Numbered from the stretch's first letter, positions 17,501-44,800 are shown. The stretch is 64,000 nt of DNA from Hypomesus transpacificus (GCF_021917145.1 NC_061076.1:2985832-3049831), one strand, 5' to 3'. Numbers and translations are program-made. The notes: a model not told the origin generated them from the sequence alone.

Positions 17501-19339
17501 TATTAAGAAATAAATATTGTTCAAACTTGTCTCGATGAGTAGAAGAGATGTATTTTAAATTTCCCAGGGGTCAGTACAAGATGTAAAGTTGCATCATTTT
17601 GTCAAAATATGAAATACAATTAATGTTGAAAGGCGGCGCCTTCACATTCTGGTCTAGGTCGTACTGGTCCGTTTTCAGGATCGTATTTCAAGTCTTCGGA
17701 TGGGCAGTAGACATTTGAGAAATTCAGTATGACCAATTTAACTTTTATATATATATTTTTTTCAGAATCCGAGTTATTTTCTGGTCTCAGAAAATACAAG
17801 GTTTTTCTGCCAATCATCGTTCATAAAACATTAAATGAGAAGACAGACAGGCATCGAGTTACCTTCCCCGTTATTTATTGGTAAAATTATTTATTTTTCT
17901 CTACCCTTGCCCAAAGAGCATAGAAGCAGTGCTTCTATACTCTTTGCCATGCCCCACCCCCCGTATCTCCCCACTTCACAGCAACGGCAGCTGTCTTGTT
18001 GTGCTTGTCATTGATGTCATAACAGAGCAGGCAACACTGGTCCAATGAATCCCTTCCTGATACGAAAAGTAAAAAAAATAAAACATGAGAGAAAAGGAAA
18101 CTGAAAACATCTGAATTCACAGAGCTGACAAGACAGAACCTGTGCACTCAATACCAGAGATTTTCACAACAAAAAGTCATACACAAATAAAAAAAATCTT
18201 TCCATCACAAAATTATTGGGGGTGACAAAATATCATGTAGAGATTGGGAAGGTATTGTATTCACAATAGCTACTGATTGGTTATATTTTTTTGTTGTTGC
18301 AGAAAATGATACAAATACAGCAACATGTCTTTAATACATAAACTGGTTATTTTGGTCAAGAAAAATCTTGCTTGATCCGTTTAATGTTTTTTTCTTTTTT
18401 TTCTTCTTCTTTTCATTGTACATGGATGACTCAGATATATTACAATAATGCTAAAATGACTGATTGGTGACAATGTTAATAATGCACTATGTATACGGTT
18501 GGATATAGATTAAGAAAACCTTAGGTGGTCTAACCTTTTAAATCATACTGTAAAATGTGTGCCAAAAGAAGAAGTGATAATAACAATAGTAATAACAATT
18601 TAATAATTCAGTTAATCTACATAACTGCTATTTCTGGAAGGAAATAACTGTCCATTTTCAAAACTCCTTTTTGGGCTGAACCCTCTCCATTCGTTTATCC
18701 CAAATTACTGTTGAGGGGCTGGAGAAAATGAATGTGAGTTGCTACAACCATCCACCACCAAAAACTAAACAGGGTTAGAGTTTGAACAGTGGGAGGAGAC
18801 ATTATACAAAATACTGTAGTATTATAGTACATAAAGTGACAAGGAGAGAGGGAAATGGAGAGGGAGTGAAAGGAGAGGGCCAAGAGCCTGTTAATATTCC
18901 TCCCAGTTGCGTCAGATTTTTTATTTTTCTTTACAGAAATACAGAGAAAAAAGTCGTGCAGCTGGCCCGATTAAGTGCGATTGATCCTCAGCAATCTTTT
19001 CTTCTTTATTTGTTCCTGCTTGTTGTGTTGTTTTATTGTGTCACCACCAAATGTCCATTGTTGGAAATATAATAGGTTGCAAAATGCCCTGCAGAGTTAA
19101 AACTGGGTATCTTCATGTAGGTCAAATTCTTTGTTTGTCTGTTGGTCTGATCATTTGCTGAAACCATGGGCTTGGACAGACAGTGGATTGGCCAGCGGGC
19201 ATGTTTCTCTCTTCGTTGATTGGTGCTTGGTAGTTGGTCAGACCATAGGGTGTGTATGCCAGCTGGTGGATGTCTGGTCTGCTTGGTTGATACTGCAGGT
19301 TGGTTGATGAGTTTACTTCCGTTGGCTTTGGTGCGCTAG
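17501..19339. other. kat2a upstream and rab5c 3' UTR region
   Basis: No coding exon is seen. In human, HSPB9 lies between KAT2A and RAB5C; I find no alpha-crystallin-like frame here. Several minus-strand AATAAA candidates (TTTATT on plus, around 17872-17890, 18921 and 19005) could end the rab5c transcript. The AT-rich composition fits a long 3' UTR. Confidence 0.5.
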
Positions 19340-22284
19340 TTAGTTTCCACCCCCACAGCACTGACCGCTCCTGCCCTGTGGAGCAGCCTCCTGCAGGTCC
19401 ACGCCTCTGGCCCGGCCGCCAGCCCCCGCTCCTCCCTGGGGCTCATTCTTGGGAAGCTTCTTGGCTAATGAGGGCAGAGAAGCACATCCTTGATCCTCTA
19501 CTTGGCTCTGTGAAATAAACATACACAAAAAAAAAGACAATGTGCTGTGATGCACTTACCGATGGCCATAAATATCTCATTGACGTTCATAGCAGTCTTG
19601 GCTGAGGTCTCCATGAAGAGCAAACTGTTGTCATCTGCGTATGCTTGTGCTTCCTGTCAACGATAAACGACAGGTCCAAGGAGATCAATCAGACTGTTAT
19701 GGCAAATGTACAACCCCACTAGGACAACAGTATTCGTAAGAAACAAGTGTCTTTATGTTATTATGAAACCATCGTTGACTATGCCATGGGTTGCAGTTAT
19801 TTTGAGAGATCCTTCCTCTGTACCTGGAAGTCCACAGCTCTTTTGTTGGCAAGATCAGCTTTGTTTCCGGCCAGTGCGATGACGATATTGGGGCTGGCTT
19901 GTCGCTGGAGCTCCTTTACCCAGTTCTTTGCACGTGTGAATGTGTCCTGCAGAGACAATGTTTCACCCCTGGGTTATCCACAAGGCCTCGCAAAAGGATC
20001 CACTATACATATAAGGGATGTACAACTAAAAATATAACATTGTTACCAGTACAATATGGAGGAAAATGCAGATAAGATTGCTGCATTTTTATGTTCCAAT
20101 GTATCCATCAAATCATAACAATCACCTTTATTTTCAAATCAAACAATGACATGCTTATGTGAATTTAATACTCCGACTTGTGATGAACAAGGAATTTCAG
20201 CTTATTGTTGCATCAGTGAATGCTTACAACCCCCTCCCTCAAATGTAAATATTGTACCGGTAGAAATTTCAAGAAAAACATTGGTCAAAGTTGCCGTCAA
20301 GAATTTTCAAATCAGTGTTTCCCAAGTCTCATATAAGAAGGGTTAGCGGTTAGAGCAAAGGTCTGTCACCACTCGAGTTTTCAACTAATCATCAACCTAG
20401 GCTCCATCAACGCTGGGCCGAAGGTAGGCACCTCCTAGGAAGGCCCTCACACACACGTCGAGTGACTCACTGTGTTGGTGATGTCGTAGACCACAATGGC
20501 AGCCTGGGCTCCTCTGTAGTACATGGGTGCCAGGCTGTGATACCGCTCCTGCCCTGCAGTGTCCCAGATCTCAAACTTGACCGTTGTATCGTCCAAACAG
20601 ACCGTCTGTGTAAGGAAGGCAGCTAGGGAGAAGACACGACGGGGAGACTTATTAAGGTGACGAGAGCAGAACCTCAACATGTTGTTGTAGATTTGAAGCT
20701 CAGTAGGCTCCATTTTGAAAGCAACTCCAATCCAAAATTGTATCTCAAGTTATGAGTGAGAGGAAATTATATTATTTATGGCCTTACTAAAACCTTAAAA
20801 CCTGAGCTTGCAAAATAAATGTTTTTGAGGACAATGTTGAATATAAACAACATTTTCACACTGAGCCTAGACAATACATTTACATTTAGAAAAGAAAGGT
20901 AGAAAAAAAGAGAGAGAGCGAGTCTGAGAGAGAGATCTGTGAAGCATGACACAGGGAGAGGGTGTTAATATTCAAACCATTGTGTCACATGACAGAATAA
21001 AAAGTGCACTCATGGCCCTGCATTCTTTAAGCCAGCTGATCTTTGACCAGGCAGCTGACGACAGGTTTATCCCCCCCCAAAAAACGCTGACTCGTGGCAA
21101 GTCATTGGCTAGAGTAAGCACCAAGCATCCTGTCTCTACAGCTTCAGATAAGCCAGGATGCACTAAAATACGCTCCATATGATATGAAGAGGAAATGCGT
21201 CCATGGAAGGTGGGAATGTTTCCTCAAATCGGATCACAGTAGCAGTTCACGACAGTTTGCATACAGCACATCTGGCTGTACAGTGAACACTGGGTGAAGC
21301 ATAGGGTAGTTACACATTAGCTACCTAGCCAAAGCTTTGCAGTTAGAAACTTTATATCTAATAAAGAAACATGACAGGCTCTTCTAAACCTTACCTAGAA
21401 AGATAATTTGATTGGTCTACATATGCTAAGTTATTAGCACAGCATGTACAGGAAACCCCATTGTTGGTTCACTTCCTTCCTCTCTAAAGTGCCCGTCCAA
21501 TCCTCTGCTTCCTCAGGGGCATGCAGAGGTACAAAAAAAAAATTCAGACGGGTAAAGAGAGTTTCAAACCAAAAACGTTGGACAGATATTTTTGGGTTCA
21601 GACTTGTCCAAAAACCCAACTCTTCACTCCTTCTGGCAGGGTGACAGACCTGGCTGCACATGAGGGTCAGGTGATTATTAGCTCCCAAAAAGTGGTTCTG
21701 CAGCTCCTGCCCCAGAGCAAGCCTTGAGACCTGCCAAGGTCGGCACTGCCACAGCTCCACAATGAGGCATTCCATCAACCCAATTAGGGTTATATCTTTT
21801 CCGCTGCTGATCTTTTTGATTTTAAAGAAACAACTGAGATACAGGAGACAAAAAATAAAATAACAGCTGACATGTTTAGGCCAATAGCGGTCCACTGGGG
21901 TCAGATGTCTGAGCGGTTAGGGAATCGAGCTATTTATCAGAAGGTTGCCGGTTCATTTCCTGGCCGTTCAAAAATGACATTGTGTCCTTGGGAAAGGCAC
22001 TTCACCCTACTTGACTCGGGGGGGAATGTCCCTGTACTTACTGTAAGTCGCTCTGGATAAGAGCGTCTGCTAAATGACTAAATATAAACGTAAACATTGG
22101 ACGAGTGGAGCCGCTTACCTCCGATGGTGCTCTCCTGGTACTCGTGGAACTGGCCTTTAACGAAGCGCAGCACCAGACTAGACTTGCCCACCGCTGACTC
22201 TCCCAGCAGCACCAGCTTGAACTGGCAGATCTTGTTGCTCGCAGCTGCGCCGTTGGTCCGTGCCGGTCCTCCTCGACCTGCCAT
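19340..22284 (-). CDS. rab5c: rab5c, early-endosome Rab GTPase
   Basis: Complete coding sequence in five exons: 22284-22119, 20622-20471, 19946-19824, 19653-19560, 19464-19340. The product is 219 aa (human RAB5C 216). It starts [12 protein letters not shown], which is RAB5C-type rather than RAB5A or RAB5B. Motifs are the P-loop GESAVGKS (28-35), WDTAGQ with switch-II Gln80, NKAD (134-137) and TSAK (163-166). The tail ends QCCGGGN, with two cysteines for geranylgeranylation. RAB5 proteins drive early endosome fusion and endocytic trafficking. A consensus acceptor at 22487 (CATCTCTTCAG) suggests the ATG exon begins at 22486 with 5' UTR and is preceded by a non-coding first exon, as in human. 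Codons are strongly conserved with no breaks. Confidence 0.97.
21899..22096 (+). mobile_element. tRNA-derived SINE, copy 3 (rab5c intron)
   Basis: Plus-oriented copy, antisense to rab5c. The head is TCTGAGCGGTTAGGGAATCG, the B box is diverged (GTTCATTTCC), and the full tail GATAAGAGCGTCTGCTAAAT is present. Its 3' end is only about 22 bases from the donor of the first coding exon (22118). Confidence 0.92.
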
Positions 22285-22486
22285 GGTGCTGATCTGACGG
22301 CTCGGCGAAGACAGGAAGAGGGGTCAGCTCTGGGTGGATGTGGAGGCCTGAGGGAGGTTAGTGGAAGGGGCTGGAGCGGAGGCTGGAGACGGGGCCGGGG
22401 CGGGCTGAGGCAGGCTGGGTGAAGCTGAACTCTGTCAAAGCTGGACACTGAGGAGGCCAAAAGGTAGGGCTCTTCACCTTTAAGAC
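22285..22486 (-). other. Predicted rab5c 5' UTR part of coding exon 1
   Basis: The minus strand has acceptor CATCTCTTCAG|GTC at 22487/22486, then an open GC-rich leader up to the ATG at 22284 with context AGCACCATGG. The exon limit is inferred from the splice consensus only. Confidence 0.5.
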
Positions 22487-25400
22487 CTGAAGAGATGCAA
22501 GGCGATGTTAGGCATTTCCCCACAGTACATGTAAACAATAGCCAATTGTGCAGCAAAGAAGAACAGTAAACTTTATTAACAAACATTATTATTATATGTC
22601 AGACATTGGCTTTGATGGTGTTGTTGAAACGGATTCCTAGCCAGCATCATGTTATCAGTGTCTAACTGAAACTACAATTGTTCTCAGACAGAAGCTTATC
22701 ACTGAATCATATTTAATTTCATCTAAAGAACTTAAACTGGTAGTGGACATTCCCTTTTATCATCCAACCTAATGCAGCACTAGTCCTACAGACAGGATGA
22801 GTGAACACAACCAGTTATTATGTGTGCTTAGAAAGAGACACCATTTTAGCTAGGCATCCAAACCAAGGCATGTTTGAATCATTTCGAAGACCACACACAG
22901 ACCTAAGAATGACGTTGAAAGTGTCCATAGAGGAACTGAGACTGCTGGCCGTCTCCTGAGTCACAGGCATAATTACCTCTCCAAGCTACATCTAACTTTG
23001 CATCATTTGTTTATTTAATTTTCATTACTATCTTTTCATATCTGCCAAACTAAGGCTGACATTGTCCAATCGTTCTAAACATCAACTAAACAAACAGTCT
23101 TCAGTGATCTACATTGGTCAAGTGGGTCTGCTTTTGCTCAGCCGGAGGGACAGGAAATGTAATTCTTCTCGCAACCGGAAGTGAAGATAGGAGTAGCATG
23201 AAGCAGTCTTGTGCATTTTTTACAGCTCAAACACAGATTTGAACGAGATTGATCTTTTAGTCGTAGGTTTTATGGATCTTTCGGTTTAATGTTGCACGCT
23301 GAATTAGGGTTAAGCTAAAAATACACTGGATAAGAAAAACAAAGCAAACAAAAGTTTGATAAGAGACGACAGTGAAAAGGACTGTGAGGAAGAGAACATA
23401 ACATTTAAAGTACAGTCACTGTCACAGGAAATACAGATCAAAGACAAATGCATGACACTGGAGAGAGAGTCAACCTGAATACAGGAGAGAGGCTGACTGG
23501 AAAAGAGTGTATTAGCCATTGGCCCTTTGCCCCAGCCCGGCCCCGGTCTAATCCTCAGCATGTGATAGGAGATCACATTTGTGGGCAGGAAGCCTAACCA
23601 GCCTGGGAGGAAAAGGCCCCACAGACCAGTACACATCAAAAGCCAGGACCTGGACGACTGCCTACACATGGGCCTGCACTCTGAGGTATTCCTTGAAAGA
23701 CTACAGAGAGGCTGGAGGGTGAAACAACCTCTCTATTCAATGGGTCAACAGGCTGTTATTCATCGGAATACCAATGAGAAAAGCTGAGGTTTCACCTTCT
23801 TATGCTCTGCACAGTACGTGAGGAAGCTGTTAACATGGCAGGAAGGCCAATAGAAATGTGCAAACTACTTGATAACTTTCCCATTTCTAGGAAAGTGTCC
23901 AGCCATTCTCAAAATAAACCTTTCAATCGAATGACGAATGGAAATAATTCTAGAACTAATGTTTGAGGCAATTCTTTAACTAGAAATGCTTAACCTAGCC
24001 TCTGGTGTTTTCAAGCAGGAACAGCAAGTGTGACTGACAGTTTTGACAAACTGAGCAAATAAGGCAAATGGTTGTGGTCAGCAGGCTCTGTGCCCTAGGC
24101 CTAAGCCAAATCAAAACAAGGCATAACGACACAAGGGAGAAGAGAGTTCTCAGCCCCAGGATGATGACTACATAGGAAACAACAGGATAGAAGGGTGGCA
24201 AGACTGATAGGAGACGTTGGATAAGCAAGCAGTGCAGTGTTTGCTGATACGCAGCAACATTGAAACTGAAAGCATCTTCTGTTTACAGTCAAGGATAAGG
24301 TTTCATTCAACACAATTCTTGGTGTGTCTGTAGTAAAAATATATATATTTTCTACAAAACATTTTGCAAATATTTTTCTAATAAAAAAAAATATATATTT
24401 GCGATTTATTTTCAAAAATAGGTTTGCATCATTGATGAGTACTTCATGAAGACTTTACAAAACTCTACTGTACTCTGCTTTACTCTGTTCTCCTCTCCCC
24501 TCTAAGTTTCATAAATCACATCCATAAAGGGTTAACGTCAAGCAGACTTTGACAGTTAGACAGGGATGGCTCGCTCAGGTCTAGGCATGCTGGGGCTGTT
24601 GTGTCTTACACTGAGAGACAGACATGCGTCTGAAACAGCAGCTTTCCCCTTTGCTGGGTTAATGGCCTCTCTAATGGGCCCTGGAACCACAGTGAAGTGG
24701 GTCAGTGAGACAGGCAGGGAGGCAGACGGGTCACATAAGGAGGAGAAGGAGGAGGCGGCAAGAGAGGGATTGTGAAATATTCATATAGCTCCTATCAGGA
24801 TGATATTGAAGCACTTAGCATCATGCAGAAAGGCACCACCCAGACAATCATAGAACATATGAAGGCAATATGTTGGCAACATGCACAGACTCATACTTCC
24901 AACTCTGCACCATATTAGTCATAAATTCCTGCAAATCATGTAAACACAACAGGCCACACAGACTTCATTTGACCTACCTAGAAACAAGTAGTCACAAAAA
25001 AATGTTGTTTATGTCAAGTCCCACTGTCCCTTTACTGACTGTCATTCCTCATGTTTGGGTCTATATTATTGATCCAGTCATTTTTAAGCACTCTTAAACC
25101 ACTTTCACACTAAGAACCAATGTCAAATTAATGTATAAAGATTCTTGCAATCTACAACAGCACACAAGTAGGCCCCAGCCCGTTGACATTTAAAACCGGG
25201 AATTGTGAGAAGATCAACTCAATTAACCTGATAACAACTGTGAAGTTATTTAAATGATGTTTGCTTTGTAAACGTGGTAATGAAAACAGTTTCCATGATA
25301 TATGGCAGTAGCTTGTGTATGGTCAACAAGACCCTTGTCCAATTATATTAAGTCTAATATTCAGAATATGGGCCATTTCCCATCATTGTGAACACAGCTT

Positions 25401-26900
25401 CGCCTCAAGCATTACTTGTACCCTTGAGTTTGTGCCTTCTGATAACTGCATTTTACATTGTGATCCTTGTAGCTGAGCTAAAGAATGCAGGCGTGAGTGG
25501 GTGGAGTCACCACAACCAGAGACCCTGACTAAGCAAAAGGAAGTTGAGTGTGATTGTATGTTTAAGTTTTAAGTATGCATGGACACACATACAGATAATA
25601 TATTCAGTTTGTCTACTTGTGTATTTCATGTACCACATTGTTCTTTAGTAGTGGGGTGGGACAAAGTCCAATTCATAACATGGAAGCAGCTTTGACAAGT
25701 TTCTGAAAATCTGTCTCAAAGGTCCAATAAAACTATAAACTGCACAGCAAAGTGCACAAGACACGTCCATCTAGCTTGCTGGCTAATTTACTAACAAAAC
25801 CACAAGTCTCCAACTTCCTCTTAGCTAGCCTATCCATCTACCATTGCTGTCACATGAAACTTTCAAAACAGTTACCAAGACTAACTAGTTGGATCACAAA
25901 AACACACATGTTCTTTTGGCAACATCAAAAACAACCAAACACATTACAGGAGGCCATTTGAATGGACAACCCTATAATAAATATACCATGAACATGTAAG
26001 ACTTGAGAAATGTGCCATATTCCTTCTGCTGCCACGAAGTAGTCTAGTCGATATACTATCATCTAGCTAATAGGCTAGCTGATTAATCAGAGGTACTTGG
26101 TAGCTGATTCATTGTACAACTGTATCAAACGTGTGTACCGCGCACTGATCATGACTGAGTCAAGTTATATAGATAACATAGGCATACATTAATAGATATC
26201 CACTAGACTTGGTGTTAAACAGTCACTAGCTAGCCTGTCCACAAAATATCTCGTTAGGTGGCAAACCAATTAAACGTCCTAGCCAGCTCTGGCTATCTGG
26301 TTTAGCAAGTAAGGCTAGATAGCTACATTACATTACCGAGGTGCATTGGGATAGCTAGCACTAGATAACTTATATTTAGGTTGAAATAATTCAATATGTG
26401 CTAACCTGTTCAGCTAGCCAAAGGATAACTTCGTTCGCACATACCTTTAGGTACTAGTAGCTGGAGGCGATAGTAGGAGGGCTAACACTGTTAGCTAGCC
26501 GGCTAGCAAGTAATAATATCACTCAAAAGATTGCTCCTGGCTGACAGTCTACTGTACATAGCTCTAGCGAGCTACCTACCTACTGTAACGTTAGCCATGG
26601 CTGGGTGTAGGACAGAAATTGATAATTATATATAACACTTCCTAATTCGATTAAGATATTCTTATATAGCCACCCAGTCGTTATATGAAGATGTTAGTAT
26701 ATTGATCAGCTTCGTTAGCTAAGCTAATTAACCAACAGTTAGTAGCACTAGTAGTAGCTACTGTAGCAAAACAACCAGAATCATTGGCTAGCTCGCTAGC
26801 TAACGCGTACTACGAGACCACTCGGACAGTCGACAGTCAGTTGTCAGGTCGGTTTTGTAAAATTTCAAAGAGAGAATCCAGACTAGAATTAGTGATTTAC
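22487..26900 (-). other. Probable rab5c first intron
   Basis: No coding exon is recognised. The stretch is AT-rich, with many CTAGCTAGC-type motifs between 25750 and 26820. It separates the ATG exon from the promoter-like motif cluster near 27.0 kb, which fits the long first intron seen in vertebrate RAB5C genes. This is an inference from gene structure. Confidence 0.45.
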
Positions 26901-27004
26901 GCCTCACCGGTGATTATGAGATACAAATTCACACTCCACCTTATTCTTCGTATGCCCCCCGTGTGCCAAAATCCTCTCTATTTTGACTTCGATTAGTTTC
27001 TGTC

Positions 27005-27110
27005 CAAAACGTCACTAAGATCGGCTGCCCCGGCCTTCACTTCCGATTTGTGGATTTTTTTTCCGGGATCCTCCCACTTATTGTCACCGGGGCACTGACC
27101 AATACCATTC
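27005..27110 (-). promoter_or_regulatory. Candidate rab5c promoter (CRE, ETS and CCAAT motifs)
   Basis: Read on the minus strand this short segment contains ATTGG (inverted CCAAT box, about 27099-27105), CCGGAA and CGGAAGTG (ETS-type sites, about 27060 and 27040) and GTGACGTTTT (CRE half-site, about 27010). A possible first-exon donor, ATCACCG|GTGAGG, lies near 26905. Such clusters are typical of TATA-less housekeeping promoters. It is placed between kcnh4 and rab5c with no other gene available to use it. Confidence 0.5.
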
Positions 27111-27776
27111 TTTGAGTAGTCGGAATTGCTAAAGGTTTGGGATCTGTAGTTTATGTGCTGGAGCCAGTGGCTTCTCAGTGGTTGTATCAGATCAGATGAC
27201 ATAACTCCTTTTCAACCACAATAAGTGTTGTTTAGCATTTTATGCAATAAGCATTAATCACCGTTTAGTGACGCTGCAGACCCTGCAGACTCGGTGGTTT
27301 ATTGCTGGATCAAAAACATAGCTTACCACATACTCCTACACATACAGGTACTGGTCCAACTAAATATTAATTCGGTCACAATCGCTGCCAACAAATATGA
27401 GATTAAATCGAGACCATTGAACATTTTTATTTTAAAATCACAACTTCAATTTACGACATAAGTGCTGTACACAACAGTGGAGGAAGAAACCCTGGACAAG
27501 CAAAATAGGATATTTTGTACATGAATATAATAAACAACCCCTGTGGTTTTATTTGATCTCAACATTGATGCATGATGAATTACTAAATAGTGGGGTGCAT
27601 TTGCAGTTTGAAGTTGACCAACCTTATTATGCTAACTTACTATGTTTATGTTGATCTAAGACCATAATACAATAACACTGGTAGTTGAGGTTCAGTAGCT
27701 TTCCATGCTGTGCCTTACAACCCATAAAAGCACAGCAGTAAGGTTATGTGTCCTTGATATGATCCCATTTGGGATG
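27111..27776. other. kcnh4 3' UTR/intergenic
   Basis: No coding exon is seen. Minus-strand AATAAA signals (TTTATT on plus) near 27547 and 27425 are suitable ends for the kcnh4-like transcript. Confidence 0.5.
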
Positions 27777-41379
<13,603 letters not shown>

Positions 41380-41612
41380 TCACAGAGTTGACATCAAGAG
41401 CCGAGCAAATCACTCTGTTTCTGCTTCGGGTTCCACACGGGTTCTGCCGTGTGGTTCCCGGGTTCGGGGCTGTTGCTGTTGTGCTCTCCAGCCTGTTCTG
41501 CCTGTACATTCAGCTACAAGTCCAGTGGCAGAAAGTGGCATTTTACCACAGACTCAGCTGTTATCCTTCTCCCTGTCAGTCCAGCTCTCCCCACTAAGAC
41601 GCAGCCTCCCTC

Positions 41613-41712
41613 NNNNNNNNNNNNNNNNNNNNNNNNNNNNNNNNNNNNNNNNNNNNNNNNNNNNNNNNNNNNNNNNNNNNNNNNNNNNNNNNNNNNNNNN
41701 NNNNNNNNNNNN
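41613..41712. other. Assembly gap (100 N)
   Basis: Exactly 100 Ns, a conventional length for a gap of unknown size. It lies between kcnh4 exon 1 and the recognised plcl-like exons and may hide coding sequence. Confidence 0.99.
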
Positions 41713-41850
41713 ATGGGGAGCCGTCAGGGAAGCCCAGGGGGTTTCATCCAGCACCTCTCCATCCTCATCAACACGTCAGCGTCACTGGCCAAATTCAACT
41801 GATTAGCAGCCATAATGACTGGGCAGGGCTGTCACAGAAAGGGGTGGGAG

Positions 41851-41868
41851 GGGGGGGGGGGGGGGGGG
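41851..41868. repeat. Poly-G run
   Basis: Eighteen or more Gs followed by GT/GGT repeats, about 140 bases from the assembly gap. Confidence 0.9.
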
Positions 41869-44800
41869 TTGTGGTGGTGGTGGGGGGAGACGGATGAATG
41901 CTGGAGTCGCCCCCAGATCAGAGTGACCCCTGCTTCCCCATGACCTTGGCCCACACCCCTGTGAGGAGGGGGCTTCCATCTCCTTCCACCCCCTTAATCC
42001 ATTAGCCAAAGCCTGAGGACAGACATCTGCTCTTGCCAAAGTGGCCCTGAGTGATGACACAGCTCAGACTACCTGGTAATGGTTGTCAGCTTCAATCCAG
42101 ACAGATTTTAAATCTTGCCTGGATGACGCACACACACACACACCTCAATGTCAATCTCTCCCAACCTTGCGCTTTACAGTAATAGCACATTTTCACCTGC
42201 ACTTTTTACAGCCATTAAAAGACAAATTATACATTTTGGCTCCCAAATCAGTTATTGGAACTGGACCTTCAATCAGATGTAAATTCCCGTCATACTACCT
42301 CCCTTCCCATCACCTCTCTGCCAATCATCCCCCTATCTGACTTGGTGATGCAGCTGTCAATCAGACCATGGCATGACCCCTGACATGGGTTGGAAAGCTC
42401 CAGAAAGCCATCATGACATTTTGTCAGGCATGCTAGTCCTAGCCCCAGGCAAAGCTCTCTGAACAGGTACAAGATGAGTAATATAATGATGACATAGTCC
42501 CTTGAAATGGTAAAGGAACCTCAGAAGGTTGCTTTCCCATCTCTGGCTGTGGCTTATGGCTGACTGCCTCGCATAGTAACGTGTATATGCGTCTGTGTTG
42601 ATCTATGACCTCTACAGAAATGTACCACCACAGAGATTCGGTGTGATTCAACACTACCACTAGTGGCCGCTCTTTCTGCAGTGCTTTAGTTAAGCTGGAC
42701 ACACACACACCCACACCCACACACTGCACACAAACGTTAACCACACGAAAACTAACAAACACCCACACACTCCCTGTCATCTCTTGCATCTCATCTTGGG
42801 CTCCATCAAAGGAGACTTGGTCCTAACCTCCTGCCCCAGTGCCTCGTGGGTAAACAGCGGTGGTCAGCTGTGTCTCTGTGGAGCTAGTGGGAGCCCAAGG
42901 ACGTCAGAGGAAAAGCTGCGACACGAGAAAAAAAAAACTGCTTCCTGTGTTTTTGTTTCTCCACGCACTTCAGATTCTTGTTTTTATTTTTTCCATTATT
43001 ATTTTTTCCGCCTCACATTGCACGACTATAACAGACTCCCTGTCACACAGCCGGCTCTGGGATGCAGCGACTGGGCAGAGGGCTGCGATCGCCTCCACAC
43101 AAGAGAGGCAGGCAGGGGTGGGGTACAGAGGACAGGAGGAGGCCTGCCCGGTATGTTTGCATTGGGAGGGGGGGTAGCGGAGGGGGAGCTGGGTGTCAGA
43201 GAAAGTGTTATGTTTGGCATGCATCGGGCCCCCCAAGGGGGTTCTTTTTTGTTGCTCCATTTCCCCTCCCAATGTTTCCTTGTTACATAACCCCCCCCCC
43301 CCTTGCCGACACCTACAGACAGCAGCACACAGCTGTGAGGCGGTGGGTCTGGGGGGCTGAGGGGGGCTGAGTGGGGAGGGAGCCAAGCTAAGCCCCTGGG
43401 GCCTCTGGAGCTCTGTGGCCGTGGAGCTCCACGGAACATCAGAGCGGGGGAGTGCTCATTGATTCCAGCCCAACTCCAAGGCTCCATCTCTGGGTAGTTG
43501 CCCAGCACGGCCCTGGCACAGGCCGAACGGGGGAGGGAGGGCACCAAGTGGGTGGTGGGTGGCAGAGTGGCTGAAAGGAAGAGGGGCCTGCAGGGTACGG
43601 AGGGCTGAGCACGTCAGGGCGTACTGGGCGTGCCAGCCGTGTGTCCTCACTGTCTGCTGAACTGTGTGAATCCTCTACCTTCATTATTACCTCTACAGAG
43701 ACACACACACTCACACAACACAGAGCTTGTCGTGACTACCTCAGTCCAGAGTGGAGAAGCATTGGAGGCCAACCTGTGCTTGCATATGCACGTTTTGCAT
43801 TGAATAAGCGCAGCTAGTTCAGGCAGGGCAATCGGGCAGCGCGTGTCATTCGCTCATTACCACACCTGTGTTAGCAGCACAAGCCCATTGGGCCACGTCC
43901 GATAGGACGGCACTAAAAGGCCGCGCGGATACGCACACACTCAGCCCATTTGTTGTATGATCAGTGCTGCTGCCGCCCTCCACCATCCCCTCCTCCCCCA
44001 TGCTATCTGTATGTTCTATCCACCAGGGGGATTATATCTCTATTGCTCCCTGCCTCATATGTCATGTTTGTATGTGTTGCATCGAGGAGGCAGAGGAGTG
44101 CTTTCCTTAGATCATCCACTCCTCCAAAGTCAAATCTACATGTCCATGTCATGTAACAATAAATGCTGAAATCTAATACGTGATTGTCTTAACTGAACTC
44201 TCCATAGTCCTGACAGATCTGAAAGGATGTTTGTTTTGCTGTTTGTGGGCTTGTTCTTGTGTATTGTGCCAGTCCCAGGCAGACAAACACTGTAGGTAAA
44301 CAGATATAATTATGACAGTAAAACATGTCAAGATTCATCTTTCTCAGGCCTTATAATCTGTTTCTGTTCTCCTATCTGGGGCCATTTGTAGTTGGAGCAG
44401 CACTCCAGGAAGGACCAAGCAGACAACCAGCAATTAGTGCCGCGCAGCGGGAAGCCGGGAACAAGCCCCTCGATGGCTCTCTAATTTGGCTGCATTTTGT
44501 ACAAATGATCGTGTTATAGTCAATTATAGCCATGCATTGAAAGTCTGGACCGCATTTAAAAAAGCAACATGGACAACACAATCCACTTCTATTCTCCTGC
44601 CTCATCCCTTTTTCTCTGGTCTCTCTCTCTTTCTTCCTTTCTCTCTCTCTTTCTTCCTTTCTCTCTCTCTCTCTCTTTCTTCCTTTCTCTCTCAATTTGT
44701 TTGAGCTCTTAATTAGAGAAACTCCAGCAGCAGAAGAACAATTTTGTAATGGTCACAGAATGGTCAAACACACCACCGTCCTTTTGTGCTTCCCCTGGGG

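Noticed and set aside
17500..19339. hspb9-like gene between kat2a and rab5c
   Set aside because: No alpha-crystallin-like frame; the region looks like 3' UTR and intergenic DNA.
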